A stretch of DNA of 64,000 bases from Parvibacter caecicola (GCF_003725335.1 NZ_QIBY01000004.1:1-64000); one strand, 5' to 3'. Positions 17,067 through 25,830 are shown, counted from the stretch's first letter. The notes: a model not told the origin generated them from the letters alone. Numbers and translations: made by a program.

Positions 17067-19136
17067 CTACTTCCCTTCGGCGCGGGACGCCTGGTAGGCC
17101 TCGATCAGCTTCTTGGTCACGTCGTGGGGCGCCTCTTCGTAACCCTCAACCTCGATGGTATAGCTGCCGGAGCCGCGGGTGAGGGAACGGAGGTCCTTGG
17201 TGTAGGTGATCACCTCGGCGTAGGGCACACGGATGCGGATGATGGTTTCGCCAGCGTCGTTGGAGTCGGTGCCCACGATGCGGCCGCGACGGGTGGAGAT
17301 GTCGCCCATGATGGTGCCGGCGTACTCCTCCCCCACGGTTACGTCCATGGAAGCCATGGGCTCCAAAATCACCGGGTTGGCCTTTTCGCAGGCGGCACGG
17401 AAGCCAATGCGCGCGGCCGTCTTGAAGGCCATTTCGTTGGAATCGACGGGGTGATAGGAGCCGTCGAACACAGCGCATTTGATGTCCACCATGGGATACC
17501 CCGCCAAAAAGCCCTCGCGCATGGCTTCTTGCACGCCCTTGTCCACGGCGGGGATCAGGCCGCCGGGAATGGCGCCGCCCTTGATCTCGTCCACGAACTC
17601 GTAGCCGCCGCCGGGCAGGGGCTCCAGCCGCAGCCAGCAATCGCCGAACTGGCCGGCGCCGCCGGTTTGCTTCTTGTGGCGCCCTTGGGCCTCGGCGGAT
17701 TTGCGGATGGTCTCGCGATAAGGCACCCGCACCGGCACCAGCTGCGCATCCACGCCCGTTTGCTCTTTCAGACGATTCATCAGCATGTCCACCTGGGTGT
17801 CGCCCATCGCGGTGAGGATGGTCTGGTGGGTGTCCTCGTTGCGGGAGATGCGAATGGTGGGGTCGGCCTCGGCGCTACGGGCCAGGAAGGTGCCCAGCTT
17901 GTCCTCGTCCTTTTTGTTCACCGCTTCCACCGCCACTGGGTACAGCGGTTCGGGCAGCTCAAGCGGTTCCACGGCAATCTCGCCGGTCTGGGACAGGGTG
18001 TCGCCGGCCTTCGCCTCCGCCAGCTTCGGCACCACGATGATGTCGCCGGCCTTGGCGCTCTTCACGTCCATGGGCTCTTTGCCCATCATCACGTACAGGC
18101 GGCCCAGCCGTTCCTTCTTGCCGGTACGGGCGTTGATCAGCTCCATGCCCGGCTCCAGCACGCCGGCCAGCACCTTCAGGAAGCTGAGGCGCCCCACGAA
18201 GGGGTCGGTGACCGACTTGAACACGAAGGCGGCGGGGCGCTTCGTCTCGTCGATGGCGATGGTTTCGCCGCCGGCCATCTGGTAGCGGCCGTGGGAGCGG
18301 GGGTGCGGGAAGTAAGTGGCGATGTCCTCCATGAGGTTTTGCACGCCCTGCATGATGATGGTGGAACCCACGAACACGGGGATGAAAATCTCCTGGGCGA
18401 TGGCCTTGTCCAAAAGACCCTCCAGCTCCTCCTGGGTGATGGGCTCGCCTTCCAGGTACTTCATCATCAGCTCGTCGTCCACCTCGGCCACCAGATCGCA
18501 CAGCTTCTCGCGGGCCGCCTCGGCCACCTCGCAGTAGGGCTCGGGGATGTCCACCACCACTTCGGAACCCACGTTCTTGTCGTAGTAATGGGCCTTCATG
18601 CGGATGACGTCGATGACGCCCTCGAAGTTCTCCGCCACTCCCATAGGGATGGTGACCGGCGCCAGGCGCGAACCGAAGCGGGCGTGCAGCAGCGCCATGG
18701 AAGTGTCCCAGTTGGCGTTCTCGCGGTCGATGTGGTTGATGTACACGGCGCGGGACAGGCGCATCTTCTCGGCTTCGCGCCACAGCTTGGTGGTCATGAC
18801 CTGCGGGCCGGCAACGGCGTCCACCACAAACATGGCCATTTCGGCCGATTGCATGGTGGTGAGAGTGTCGCCGATGAAGTCGGGATGGCCGGAAGTGTCC
18901 AGCACGTTGATTTTGTAATCACGGTAAGGGATGGGGGCGATGGAAGTGCCGATGGTGAACTTGCGCTTGATTTCCTCGGGGTCGTAGTCCATGTAAGACT
19001 TGCCATCATGAGTGGTGCCCATGCGCGGTGTTTTGCCGGAAACGAACAGCATGGCCTCGGCCAGGGATGTTTTCCCGGCGCCGTCTTGGCCCACCAGCAC
19101 GATGTTCCTCACGTGTTCGGTAGCAGGAGCTGCCAT
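17067..19136 (-). CDS. EF-G-like translation GTPase (EF-G paralogue)
   Basis: The 689-residue cytoplasmic GTPase has the G1 loop GQDGAGKT (16-23), a G3 motif DTSGHPDF and a G4-like NHID. Domains II to V follow in the order of EF-G. Canonical EF-G has DTPGH and NKMD; the altered G3 and G4 motifs place this among the EF-G-like paralogues (FusA2-type) found beside a housekeeping fusA elsewhere. Its job may be in ribosome rescue, recycling or stress, but this cannot be read from sequence. The ATG at 19136 is preceded by GGTGG; an upstream extension overlaps a palindrome and is unlikely to be translated. Confidence 0.85.
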   Translation of the reverse strand: MAAPATEHVRNIVLVGQDGAGKTSLAEAMLFVSGKTPRMGTTHDGKSYMDYDPEEIKRKFTIGTSIAPIPYRDYKINVLDTSGHPDFIGDTLTTMQSAEMAMFVVDAVAGPQVMTTKLWREAEKMRLSRAVYINHIDRENANWDTSMALLHARFGSRLAPVTIPMGVAENFEGVIDVIRMKAHYYDKNVGSEVVVDIPEPYCEVAEAAREKLCDLVAEVDDELMMKYLEGEPITQEELEGLLDKAIAQEIFIPVFVGSTIIMQGVQNLMEDIATYFPHPRSHGRYQMAGGETIAIDETKRPAAFVFKSVTDPFVGRLSFLKVLAGVLEPGMELINARTGKKERLGRLYVMMGKEPMDVKSAKAGDIIVVPKLAEAKAGDTLSQTGEIAVEPLELPEPLYPVAVEAVNKKDEDKLGTFLARSAEADPTIRISRNEDTHQTILTAMGDTQVDMLMNRLKEQTGVDAQLVPVRVPYRETIRKSAEAQGRHKKQTGGAGQFGDCWLRLEPLPGGGYEFVDEIKGGAIPGGLIPAVDKGVQEAMREGFLAGYPMVDIKCAVFDGSYHPVDSNEMAFKTAARIGFRAACEKANPVILEPMASMDVTVGEEYAGTIMGDISTRRGRIVGTDSNDAGETIIRIRVPYAEVITYTKDLRSLTRGSGSYTIEVEGYEEAPHDVTKKLIEAYQASRAEGK

Positions 19137-19548
19137 AATGACCACCAACTTTCCTGTTTGCGGCCGGCCGCCTTCTCCTTCGTCGTCCGGCCCGTCGGAC
19201 GCGCGCGCCCGACCCCTCGGATACGACTCCGCTCGAAGCGAAGCATGTAGGTAAAGTTTACCGTATGGCGAAGGATTCCCCCTGCTCGCCGCCAAAGAAA
19301 AAGCCCCGTAATTATTTCGTTAAGAAAGGGCCTTGCGCGCCCGGTGCGGGATGGCAAAAACGATGACGCCCCTCCCCCTCCGAAACAGCGCCTGCCGGCA
19401 ACGGGGCCCGCGGGCGATGAAAGGCCATTGTGAAACTGCACTTTTTCGGCTAGGGCACTTTGGCGAATCGCCCAACAGCGCCGAAGACCGGCGGCCGTAC
19501 CCTGTGCCCATCGCAACAGACAACGCGCCAACCGAAAAGGAGACCATC
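19137..19548. other. Divergent intergenic region, 412 nt
   Basis: This space separates the leftward EF-G-like gene from the rightward small gene at 19549. A perfect 13-nt palindrome lies at 19250-19262. No further gene, tRNA or riboswitch is visible. A weak TTGTGA-N17-TAGGGC pair near 19428 could serve the small gene. Confidence 0.5.
19250..19262. promoter_or_regulatory. Perfect 13-nt palindrome upstream of the EF-G-like gene
   Basis: GGTAAA-G-TTTACC is a perfect palindrome about 115 nt upstream of the EF-G-like start. It has the size of a repressor site. No partner regulator is indicated. Confidence 0.3.
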
Positions 19549-19791
19549 ATGTTCAAGAACATCGCCTTCAGCGATTCCGCCGACGCCGCCTACTGCGAAA
19601 AGCTGACCAAACACTTCGCAAACATGGGCATCACCCAGAAAGCCGCGCAGGACGCTGTTGCCACCCTGGTGGAGAAGAACGCCGTGCCCGACTTCATCTC
19701 CTGCGCCGCCACCCCTTCGATGTTCCCCGCCACGAAGGCAGCCCCTGCCCCTGCCGCCTCTTTCGCCGAAGAGCTCGCCTTCCAGGCATGA
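19549..19791 (+). CDS. Small protein of unknown function (80 aa)
   Basis: An AAAGGAGA ribosome site lies 6 nt before the ATG, and the 80-residue frame is the only rightward gene in this part of the window. The sequence has a mixed helical N-terminal part with one cysteine at about residue 16 (AAYCEKL). Its tail is alanine- and proline-rich. There is no signal peptide or membrane segment and no motif I recognise. The clear ribosome site is the main support. It converges on tRNA-Ala through a block of inverted repeats. Confidence 0.6.
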   Translation: MFKNIAFSDSADAAYCEKLTKHFANMGITQKAAQDAVATLVEKNAVPDFISCAATPSMFPATKAAPAPAASFAEELAFQA

Positions 19792-19803
19792 GCCACAAAG
19801 CGC

Positions 19804-19865
19804 TGACGGGGGGACGTACACTTTTGGCACGCTTCAGCGTGCCAAAAGTGTACGTCCCCCCGTCA
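19804..19865. repeat. Perfect 29-bp inverted repeat with 4-nt loop
   Basis: The arms 19804-19832 and 19837-19865 are exact reverse complements around TTCA, with TGACGGGGGG at one end. It begins 12 nt after the stop of the small gene. There is no long U-tract, so it may be a REP-like element or a very stable bidirectional terminator. A degenerate half copy follows at 19901-19917. Confidence 0.9.
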
Positions 19866-19873
19866 CCCCCAAC

Positions 19874-19919
19874 GAGACATTAGGGTTGTCCCTTTGTCTC
19901 CCAAAAGTGTACGCCCCGC
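19874..19919. repeat. Degenerate repeat: nested hairpin plus partial copy of the adjacent arm
   Basis: GAGAC...GTCTC with an inner GGG/CCC forms a small nested hairpin (19874-19900). It is followed by CCAAAAGTGTACGCCCC, nearly identical to the right arm of the 29-bp inverted repeat. This looks like a decayed second copy of the element. Confidence 0.55.
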
Positions 19920-19939
19920 CACTCCTGACCAAACAGGTA

Positions 19940-20050
19940 GCGGGAAGGTTCCCAGGTGCCCGGAATTGGCGTGAAGAGCGGCTGAGCGTACTTAGGGTAC
20001 GCGAAGGAAAGCTCTGAACGGCAAGGCCGGGTGCATGGGAAGCTTCCCGC
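19940..20050. repeat. Long imperfect hairpin element B (111 nt)
   Basis: The outer arms GCGGGAA..TTCCCA and TGGGAA..TTCCCGC pair, followed by GTGCCCGG/CCGGGTGC, AGAGC/GCTCT and a core GCGTACTTAGGGTACGC. It sits between the small gene and tRNA-Ala, which are convergent. It shares architecture and the GCGTAC/GTACGC core with elements A and D. Confidence 0.8.
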
Positions 20051-20057
20051 GGACAAT

Positions 20058-20084
20058 ACGAAACGAGGGCCGTATAGGCCCTCG
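20058..20084 (-). terminator. Terminator downstream of tRNA-Ala
   Basis: CGAGGGCC (20064-20071) and GGCCCTCG (20077-20084) form an 8-bp stem, followed on the minus strand by TTTCG. It lies 9 nt after the tRNA 3' end. Confidence 0.7.
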
Positions 20085-20093
20085 TGAAGTTTG

Positions 20094-20169
20094 TGGTGGA
20101 GCATAGGGGGATCGAACCCCTGACCTCATGGCTGCCAGCCATGCGCTCTCCCAGCTGAGCTAATGCCCC
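20094..20169 (-). tRNA. tRNA-Ala (anticodon GGC)
   Basis: The 76-nt sequence folds as a cloverleaf with acceptor arms GGGGCAT/ATGCTCC, including the G3-U70 pair that defines alanine tRNAs. The anticodon stem CATGG/CCATG holds the loop CTGGCAG, so the anticodon is GGC. The TTCGATC T-loop is normal and the 3' CCA is encoded. Confidence 0.95.
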
Positions 20170-20226
20170 GTAAAACGTGCAAGGGATATACTACCAAACC
20201 TCAGAGATTGGTCAACACCCTTTTTT

Positions 20227-21072
20227 CTAAGCGGCGCAAGTTTTTTCAATCTGGTCGATGATGGAGTCCAGCGCACCTTCCACGTCGTAATCCTCCACGG
20301 AACCCTTGTCCACCAAACGGGCAAAGGAGGGGTCCAGCGGCAGGGTGGCCACCGAGGGGATCTCGTAGCGCTTGGCCACTTCCTCGCCCTGGGGCTCGCC
20401 GTAGATGAAGTGCTTCTTGCCGCAATCGTCGCACTTGAAATAAGCCATGTTCTCCACCAGGCCAATCACCGGCACCTCCATGGAGCGAGCCAGGTTCACG
20501 GCCTTGCCCACGATCATGGCCACCAGTTCTTGCGGGGCGGAAACGGTGACGATGCCGTCCACCGGCAGCGACTGGAACACGGTGAGGAACACGTCGGAAG
20601 TTCCCGGAGGCATGTCCACGAACATGTAATCGATATCGCCCCAGTTCACTTCCTGCCAGAACTGCTTGATGGCGTTGGACACCACCGGGCCGCGCCAGGC
20701 CACGAACTCGTCCTCGCGGCGCAGCATGAGGTTCACGGACATGATCTCGATGCCGGAAGCGGTGACGGCCGGGTTGATGCCGTCGGCATCGGCGGTGAGG
20801 CGGGTGTCCACGCCGAAGGACTTCGGAATGGAGGGGCCGGTGATGTCGGCGTCCAGGATGGCCACCTTGAAGCCGCGCTTCTGCATCTCGCTGGCCAGCA
20901 GGCTGGTTACCAGCGATTTGCCCACGCCGCCCTTGCCGGACACGACGCCGATGACGTTCTTGATGTTGGAGCGCTTGTTGGGCTCCAGCGAGCTGGGGCC
21001 GCTGGCCTCGGTGCGGTCGCCGCAGCCGGAAACGCCGCAGCTGGAGCACTCATGAGAGCATTCTTCTGCCAT
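20227..21072 (-). CDS. Mrp/ApbC-family iron-sulfur carrier ATPase
   Basis: The 281-residue cytoplasmic P-loop protein has the deviant Walker A SGKGGVGKS (45-53), the Mrp motif VDMPPGTSDV and a conserved CDDCGKKH pair near the C-terminus that bridges a transferable [4Fe-4S] cluster in dimers. A short N-terminal cysteine cluster (Cys5, 9, 12, 17) resembles that of Nbp35-type proteins. It would deliver clusters to apoproteins. The ATG at 21072 has GAGGGAGAA before it; an upstream in-frame start at 21141 is less likely. Confidence 0.92.
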   Translation of the reverse strand: MAEECSHECSSCGVSGCGDRTEASGPSSLEPNKRSNIKNVIGVVSGKGGVGKSLVTSLLASEMQKRGFKVAILDADITGPSIPKSFGVDTRLTADADGINPAVTASGIEIMSVNLMLRREDEFVAWRGPVVSNAIKQFWQEVNWGDIDYMFVDMPPGTSDVFLTVFQSLPVDGIVTVSAPQELVAMIVGKAVNLARSMEVPVIGLVENMAYFKCDDCGKKHFIYGEPQGEEVAKRYEIPSVATLPLDPSFARLVDKGSVEDYDVEGALDSIIDQIEKTCAA

Positions 21073-21156
21073 TTCTCCCTCTTTCTCATTTGCGGTGTCG
21101 GCAAACAGACGGCCGACCCATCCTCTTTGAACAGCGGACATGATAGCACAGGGCGC

Positions 21157-21188
21157 AAAAAAGGACGGAGCCCGTCGGCCCCGTCCTT
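21157..21188 (-). terminator. Terminator upstream of mrp
   Basis: AAGGACGG (21161-21168) and CCGTCCTT (21181-21188), with an inner GCC/GGC pairing, make a hairpin. On the minus strand it is followed by T6. It ends transcription from the 98-residue gene at 21225. Confidence 0.8.
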
Positions 21189-21224
21189 GATTTATTCACG
21201 AGCGGAAATACAACGCGCGAGCGG

Positions 21225-21521
21225 CTATTCCTTGATCGACGCGTAGAAGGTGGCACCGTCGAAAAGATCGGAAATGGATTTGCCCTGCACAAACGGAAGC
21301 TCCAAGAACTCGCTGATGGTGGGCACCAGCGCACTGCAATCGACGTAATGGCCCTTGTCGTTTTTCACGGTGGTGTCCTGAACGCGCCAGTAGCGGTCGT
21401 TCACATCGGTCAGGTAGTAGGTGGCGTCATCGACGTCCATGTACATGGAATGGTTGGCGTGCAGGTACATGGGCAGGTCTTCGTAGGACACTTCCAATGC
21501 CTCTTCAGCTTTCACTCCCAT
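21225..21521 (-). CDS. Conserved-looking hypothetical protein (98 aa)
   Basis: A small acidic, soluble protein with many tyrosines and aspartates (DLPMYLHANHSMYMDVDDATYY is split here as DLPMYLHA and MDVDDATYY). No catalytic motif is recognised. AAAGGGG lies 5 nt before the ATG at 21521; another ATG at 21536 is possible. The gene has its own terminator (21157-21188). It lies between the methionine operon and mrp, but no functional link is evident. Confidence 0.65.
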   Translation of the reverse strand: MGVKAEEALEVSYEDLPMYLHANHSMYMDVDDATYYLTDVNDRYWRVQDTTVKNDKGHYVDCSALVPTISEFLELPFVQGKSISDLFDGATFYASIKE

Positions 21522-21707
21522 AGGAGCCCCTTTCATTCGGGTTTTTCCGATGGAACAATCATACATGGAAGGCCGCAGAATTCCTGCGGCATTGCGGCGC
21601 AATTCGATAATCTTTTCCGAAGCGAAACCAAGGGGCGCCCGCGAAGGGACGAGCGCGGGCGGCGGGCCTGCGAAACGGCGCGGGGGAAACCACCCGAAAC
21701 CCCCCCA

Positions 21708-24182
21708 TCAGAGCAGTTGCTTGGCCACCTTTACGCTGGCGGCGGCGTCTTCCACGTAGAAATCGGCGCCGATTTGGGCGGCGTAGTCGGCGGTGAGCAC
21801 CGCTCCCCCCACCATGACGGACACGCCGGGGGCCTCGCGCCGCAGAAGCGCGATGGTGCGTTCCATGGCCCCCACGGTGGTGGTCATGAGGGCCGACAGC
21901 CCCACCAGCCGCGCACCGGTTTCCCGCACCGCGTCGAGCACCGCCTGCGGCGCCACGTCGCGTCCCAAATCGCGCACGGCGAAACCGTAGTTTTCCAGCA
22001 GCATGCGCACGATGTTCTTGCCGATGTCGTGGATGTCCCCCTCCACCGTGGCGATGACGATGGGGGCGCTGGCAGCGGCCGGCACGTCGGCGTGCTGACC
22101 GCTGGCGGCGCTCAGCACGTCGAAGGCCGCCTTCGCCGCTTCGGCGGCGGCCATGAGCTGCGGCAAAAAGTAGGTGCCCGCATCGTAGCGGCGCCCCACC
22201 TCGTCGAGCGCCGGGCTGAGCACGTCGCCCGCGATGGCCACCGGTTCCTGCTGCGCCAGAAGCGCCGTGGCGGCTGCAGCGGCCCCATCGGGCCTGCCGG
22301 TAAGCACTGCCTGGTACAGGACGGCGGCCTCTTCTGCGGAAAACCGGGGGCTGTCGTCCGTTAAGCGCTCGGCGCCGCTGATGGCCGCGCTGCCAACGGC
22401 CGCAACGGGAGCCGCCTCTTCGGTTCCGGCATAAGCCTCCAAGTACGCGAGGCATTTGCCGTCCTGGCCGTTGATTACCTTGAACGCCCGCAGCGCGTCT
22501 TGGTAGCGGGGCTCCAACGGATTCAGGATGGGCATGTCGAGGCCCGAGGCCAGCGCCGCAGTGAGGAAGGCGGCGTTGAGTACCGGCCGCCGCGGCAGGC
22601 CGAAGCTGACGTTGGACACCCCCAGCACGGTGCGCACCCCCAGCTGCTGCTTGCACAGGCGCAGCGCCTCAAGTATCTGGGGAATTTCGTCCTGGTTGGT
22701 GGCGGCGGCCATCACCAAGCAGTCGATGGCTATGTCTTCCTGCGGAATACCGGCCGCTTCGGCCGCCTCCACGATGCGCCGGGCAATGGCGAAGCGCTCC
22801 TGGGCGGTGGGGGGAATGCCCCCTTCATCCAGCGTGAGACCCAGCACAGTGGCGCCATAGCGGGCCGCCACCGGCAGCACCGCCGCCAGGCTTTCCGCCT
22901 TGCCGGTAACCGAGTTGATGAGCGGCCGGCCCGCATAGGTGCGGCATGCCGCCTCAAGGGCTTCGGGACTCGAAGAGTCCAGCTGCAACGGCGCCGTCAC
23001 CGTGGCCTGCAGCCGCTGGGCCACCGCCCGCAGCACCGCCGGCTCGTCCAGCCCCGGCACCCCCACGTTCACATCCAAAATGTCGGCGCCGGCACCCACC
23101 TGGGCCACCGCTTCCGCCACCGCCACATCGAAATCCCCCGCCAGAAGCGCCGCTTTCAGGCGCTTCTTGCCCGTGGGGTTGATGCGCTCCCCTATCACCG
23201 CGATGTTGGGGCTGTCGGGGCGCAGCTCGGCCATGGCCTGGGCGCTGGTCACTAGAAACGAAGGACGGTAGGCGGGCGCGGCAAAGGGCGCCTCCGCCAG
23301 CAACTGCCGCAAGCGGGCGATATGGGCGGGAGTGGTGCCGCAGCAGCCCCCCACCACCGCGGCCCCGGCGGCCAGGATGCCCTCCATGGCGGCGGAAAAC
23401 TCGTCGGGCCCCACGTCGAACACCGTTTCCCCGCGCTCGTTCACCCGTGGCAGGCCAGCGTTGGGCTGCACCATCAGCGGACACCGGGCGTAAGGGGCCA
23501 TCTGGCGCAGCAGCTCCGCCAGCTCGGCCGGGCCAAGCGAGCAGTTCAGCCCCACGGCGCTGGCCCCTATGGCGCTTAAGGTGGCGGCAGCGATGGCGGG
23601 CGTGGTGCCCATGAAGGTGCGGCCGTCTTCGCCGAAGGTCATGGTGCACAGCACCGGCAGCGCCGTGTTCTCCAAACAGGCCAGCAGGGCCGCCTTGGCT
23701 TCCAGCAGGTCGGAGAAGGTTTCCACCACTATAAGCTGGCAACCGGCCGCCTCGGCGGCGCGCGCCTGTTCGGCGAAGATGTCATAGGCCTCGTCGAAGC
23801 CCAGAGGCCCCAGCGGCTGCAGCAGCGCGCCGGTGGGGCCGATGTCGCCCGCCACCAGCGGCGCGCCGGCCTCTCGCGCGATGGCCGCGGCCGCGGCGTA
23901 CACCTCCGCCACCGTTGCCCCCGAGCCCTCCAGCTTCAGGCGGTTGGCGTTGAAGGTGTTGGTGGTGATGCAATCGGCGCCGGCTTCCACGTAGCGCCGC
24001 TGCAACTGGCGAACGGCCTGCGGATGGGTGAGGTTCAGCAGGTCGGGCACCTCATGGATGGCGGCAAGCCCCGCCTCCTGGATAAGAGTGCCCATGCCGC
24101 CGTCCACCAGCAGGCGCGCCCGCCCTTCCAGGGCATCGTGCAGCAAGGGAGATTCCACGGTCATCGTGCGGGGAGCAGCCAT
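21708..24182 (-). CDS. metH: Cobalamin-dependent methionine synthase lacking the activation domain
   Basis: Transfers a methyl group from methyltetrahydrofolate to homocysteine through cobalamin. The 824-residue protein has the homocysteine-binding barrel with zinc ligands Cys214 and Cys280/281 (GGCCGTTP). It continues with the pterin-binding barrel (INPTGKKR, DVNVGVPG), the cobalamin cap helices and the B12 domain GDIHDIGKN, whose lower ligand is His718. The C-terminal AdoMet-binding reactivation domain of E. coli MetH (1227 residues) is absent and is supplied by the separate gene 3 nt upstream. The operon order is metF, activation protein, metH. Confidence 0.94.
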   Translation of the reverse strand: MAAPRTMTVESPLLHDALEGRARLLVDGGMGTLIQEAGLAAIHEVPDLLNLTHPQAVRQLQRRYVEAGADCITTNTFNANRLKLEGSGATVAEVYAAAAAIAREAGAPLVAGDIGPTGALLQPLGPLGFDEAYDIFAEQARAAEAAGCQLIVVETFSDLLEAKAALLACLENTALPVLCTMTFGEDGRTFMGTTPAIAAATLSAIGASAVGLNCSLGPAELAELLRQMAPYARCPLMVQPNAGLPRVNERGETVFDVGPDEFSAAMEGILAAGAAVVGGCCGTTPAHIARLRQLLAEAPFAAPAYRPSFLVTSAQAMAELRPDSPNIAVIGERINPTGKKRLKAALLAGDFDVAVAEAVAQVGAGADILDVNVGVPGLDEPAVLRAVAQRLQATVTAPLQLDSSSPEALEAACRTYAGRPLINSVTGKAESLAAVLPVAARYGATVLGLTLDEGGIPPTAQERFAIARRIVEAAEAAGIPQEDIAIDCLVMAAATNQDEIPQILEALRLCKQQLGVRTVLGVSNVSFGLPRRPVLNAAFLTAALASGLDMPILNPLEPRYQDALRAFKVINGQDGKCLAYLEAYAGTEEAAPVAAVGSAAISGAERLTDDSPRFSAEEAAVLYQAVLTGRPDGAAAAATALLAQQEPVAIAGDVLSPALDEVGRRYDAGTYFLPQLMAAAEAAKAAFDVLSAASGQHADVPAAASAPIVIATVEGDIHDIGKNIVRMLLENYGFAVRDLGRDVAPQAVLDAVRETGARLVGLSALMTTTVGAMERTIALLRREAPGVSVMVGGAVLTADYAAQIGADFYVEDAAASVKVAKQLL

Positions 24183-24185
24183 GGG

Positions 24186-24851
24186 CTACCGCCTTTCCGT
24201 ATCGCGCGCCTTCGGCCCGGCCAAGGGCGCAAGCCCCACCACCGCCGTGACGCTTTTCATCGGGGTCATGAGAAGGGAGGGGCCCACATGGATGCCCAGC
24301 AGCTTGTCGCCGCCGGAAAGCCGCAGCATGTCTGGCTGCAGCTGCAGGGGCAAATCGCCGTAACCGGCGCTGAAGCGCTTGGTGGGGCGGAAACCGGCCA
24401 CCCGGGCCCGGCGCTCTATCTCGGCCGAGGCAGCGCGGGCCGCCTCTTCGGCCATCGAGGAAGCGCAGCCGTCGGCCAAAAGCCCCTCCAAGGGAGACAG
24501 CGCCTGGGCGCGGGCCAGCTGCCGTTCGCTTTCCATGCCGAGAGTAACCGCCAGCACCACCGCGTGGGTGCAGCCTTCCAGGAAGCGGGCGATGTCGGCA
24601 CCGGGCAGCGCCACCCCCGTGCCCGCCAACTCTACCGGCCGGCCCGGGCCGCCCCATAGCAGCGGGTAGGCCCGGCCCACGCCGCGGGGCCGAGCAGCGG
24701 AAGCGCACTGGTCGGCCGCCTCCTGCAGCCGCTGCCCCAAATGCTCCGGCAGTCCTTCGCGCCGCTGCCCCAGATAGCGCAGCGCCCGCGGCAGGTCCAC
24801 CGCGCACGGCAGCGGCTGGGGCCCGAACTGCACCGCAGCGGCGTCCCCCAT
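24186..24851 (-). CDS. Stand-alone methionine synthase activation-domain protein
   Basis: The 221-residue protein resembles the reactivation domain of MetH, which binds AdoMet and re-methylates oxidised cobalamin. The conserved segment RFSAGYGDLPL corresponds to the R-x-x-x-G-Y motif of that domain, and the AVVLAVTLG stretch is also typical. It is placed exactly between metF (ATGA overlap at 24851) and a MetH that lacks this domain, which strongly supports the role. A longer frame reading back into metF is an artefact. The usual ACP after GY is replaced by GDL, a family-level variation. Confidence 0.85.
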   Translation of the reverse strand: MGDAAAVQFGPQPLPCAVDLPRALRYLGQRREGLPEHLGQRLQEAADQCASAARPRGVGRAYPLLWGGPGRPVELAGTGVALPGADIARFLEGCTHAVVLAVTLGMESERQLARAQALSPLEGLLADGCASSMAEEAARAASAEIERRARVAGFRPTKRFSAGYGDLPLQLQPDMLRLSGGDKLLGIHVGPSLLMTPMKSVTAVVGLAPLAGPKARDTERR

Positions 24852-25714
24852 CAGCGCAAACCTTCCGCCGCCAGCGCCTCGGCCGCGGCAAGGGCAATAT
24901 CGGGCTGGTTCATGGCGTACACGTGCAGGCCGTCCACGCCCGCCTGCGCCAGCCCCACCAGCTGCTGGCAGGCGTAGCGGATGCCCGCTTGCCGCAGCTC
25001 TTCCGGGCTGTCCTCGTGCTTCGCCAGAAGCTTGATGATGGGAGCCGGCAGGCTGCTGCCGCACAGAAACACCATGCGCTGCAGCTGGCTCTTCGCCAAA
25101 AAGGGCATGATGCCGCAGGTGAGGGGCGCCGTAACCCCCGCCTCCTTCGCCTGGCGGCAAAAGCGCAGCAACACGTCGTTGTCGAAGCACAGCTGAGTGA
25201 CGAAGAAATCGGCGCCGGCCTCTTGCTTCTCCTTCAGGTGCCAGAGGTTGTCGGCCGCGCTGAAGCAGCTGATGTGCCCCTCCGGATAGGCGGCCGCCCC
25301 CACCGTGAAGCCTTCCTGCTTCAGCAGCGGGATGATGTCCTTCGCGTAGAGGAAATCCCCCGGCTCTTGCCCTTCGGCCATGTCACCGCGCAGGGCCAAC
25401 ACCGTGGTAATGCCGGCTTCCCGCATACGGCGCACCTGCTGATCCAGGGACGCGCGCGTAGCGCCTACGCAGGTGAGATGGGCGATGCCGGGAATGGCGA
25501 ATTCGTTTTGGAGAAGCGCGGCGATATCCACCGTTTGGGCCGAGTTGCCGCTGCCGCCGGCCGAGCAGGTTACCGACACGAAGCTGGGGCGCGCTTGAGC
25601 CAGTCCCGCGGCCACCGTGCGGGCGGCATCAAGCGTGAACTGCCCCTTCGGCGGGAACATCTCGACGGAAAACGGCAGGGCGAAAGCGGGGAACAGGGAC
25701 GAAAGGGAACTCAC
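24851..25714 (-). CDS. metF: 5,10-methylenetetrahydrofolate reductase
   Basis: Reduces methylene-THF to methyl-THF, the methyl donor for the downstream MetH. The 287-residue TIM-barrel flavoprotein begins with the FSVEMFPPKG motif (15-24), has FVSVTCSAGG and HLTCVG, and continues with ALRGD and the family segment GADFFVTQLCFDN. Length is normal for MetF. It is the first gene of the metF - activation - metH operon and overlaps the next gene by 4 nt. A TATAAT box lies 36 nt upstream. I see no SAM or cobalamin riboswitch in the 116-nt gap before it. Confidence 0.94.
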   Translation of the reverse strand: MSSLSSLFPAFALPFSVEMFPPKGQFTLDAARTVAAGLAQARPSFVSVTCSAGGSGNSAQTVDIAALLQNEFAIPGIAHLTCVGATRASLDQQVRRMREAGITTVLALRGDMAEGQEPGDFLYAKDIIPLLKQEGFTVGAAAYPEGHISCFSAADNLWHLKEKQEAGADFFVTQLCFDNDVLLRFCRQAKEAGVTAPLTCGIMPFLAKSQLQRMVFLCGSSLPAPIIKLLAKHEDSPEELRQAGIRYACQQLVGLAQAGVDGLHVYAMNQPDIALAAAEALAAEGLR

Positions 25715-25749
25715 TGGGATACCTCACAACGAACGGGACCGAAAGGGCA

Positions 25750-25755
25750 ATTATA
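25750..25755 (-). promoter_or_regulatory. -10 box of the metF operon promoter
   Basis: A perfect TATAAT on the minus strand predicts a start near 25743 and a 28-nt leader. No good -35 is present at 16-18 nt, so an activator may be needed or the element may be weak. Confidence 0.45.
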
Positions 25756-25830
25756 CGCCCGCCCCCTGCAGCGCAGGCCAGGCGGGCCGGGGAACGCGCG
25801 AACGATGTCCGCACAAAGGCACCCCGCCCG

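Noticed and set aside
25715-25830. SAM or cobalamin riboswitch before metF
   Set aside because: The gap is only 116 nt with a TATAAT near the gene; no conserved riboswitch core is visible.
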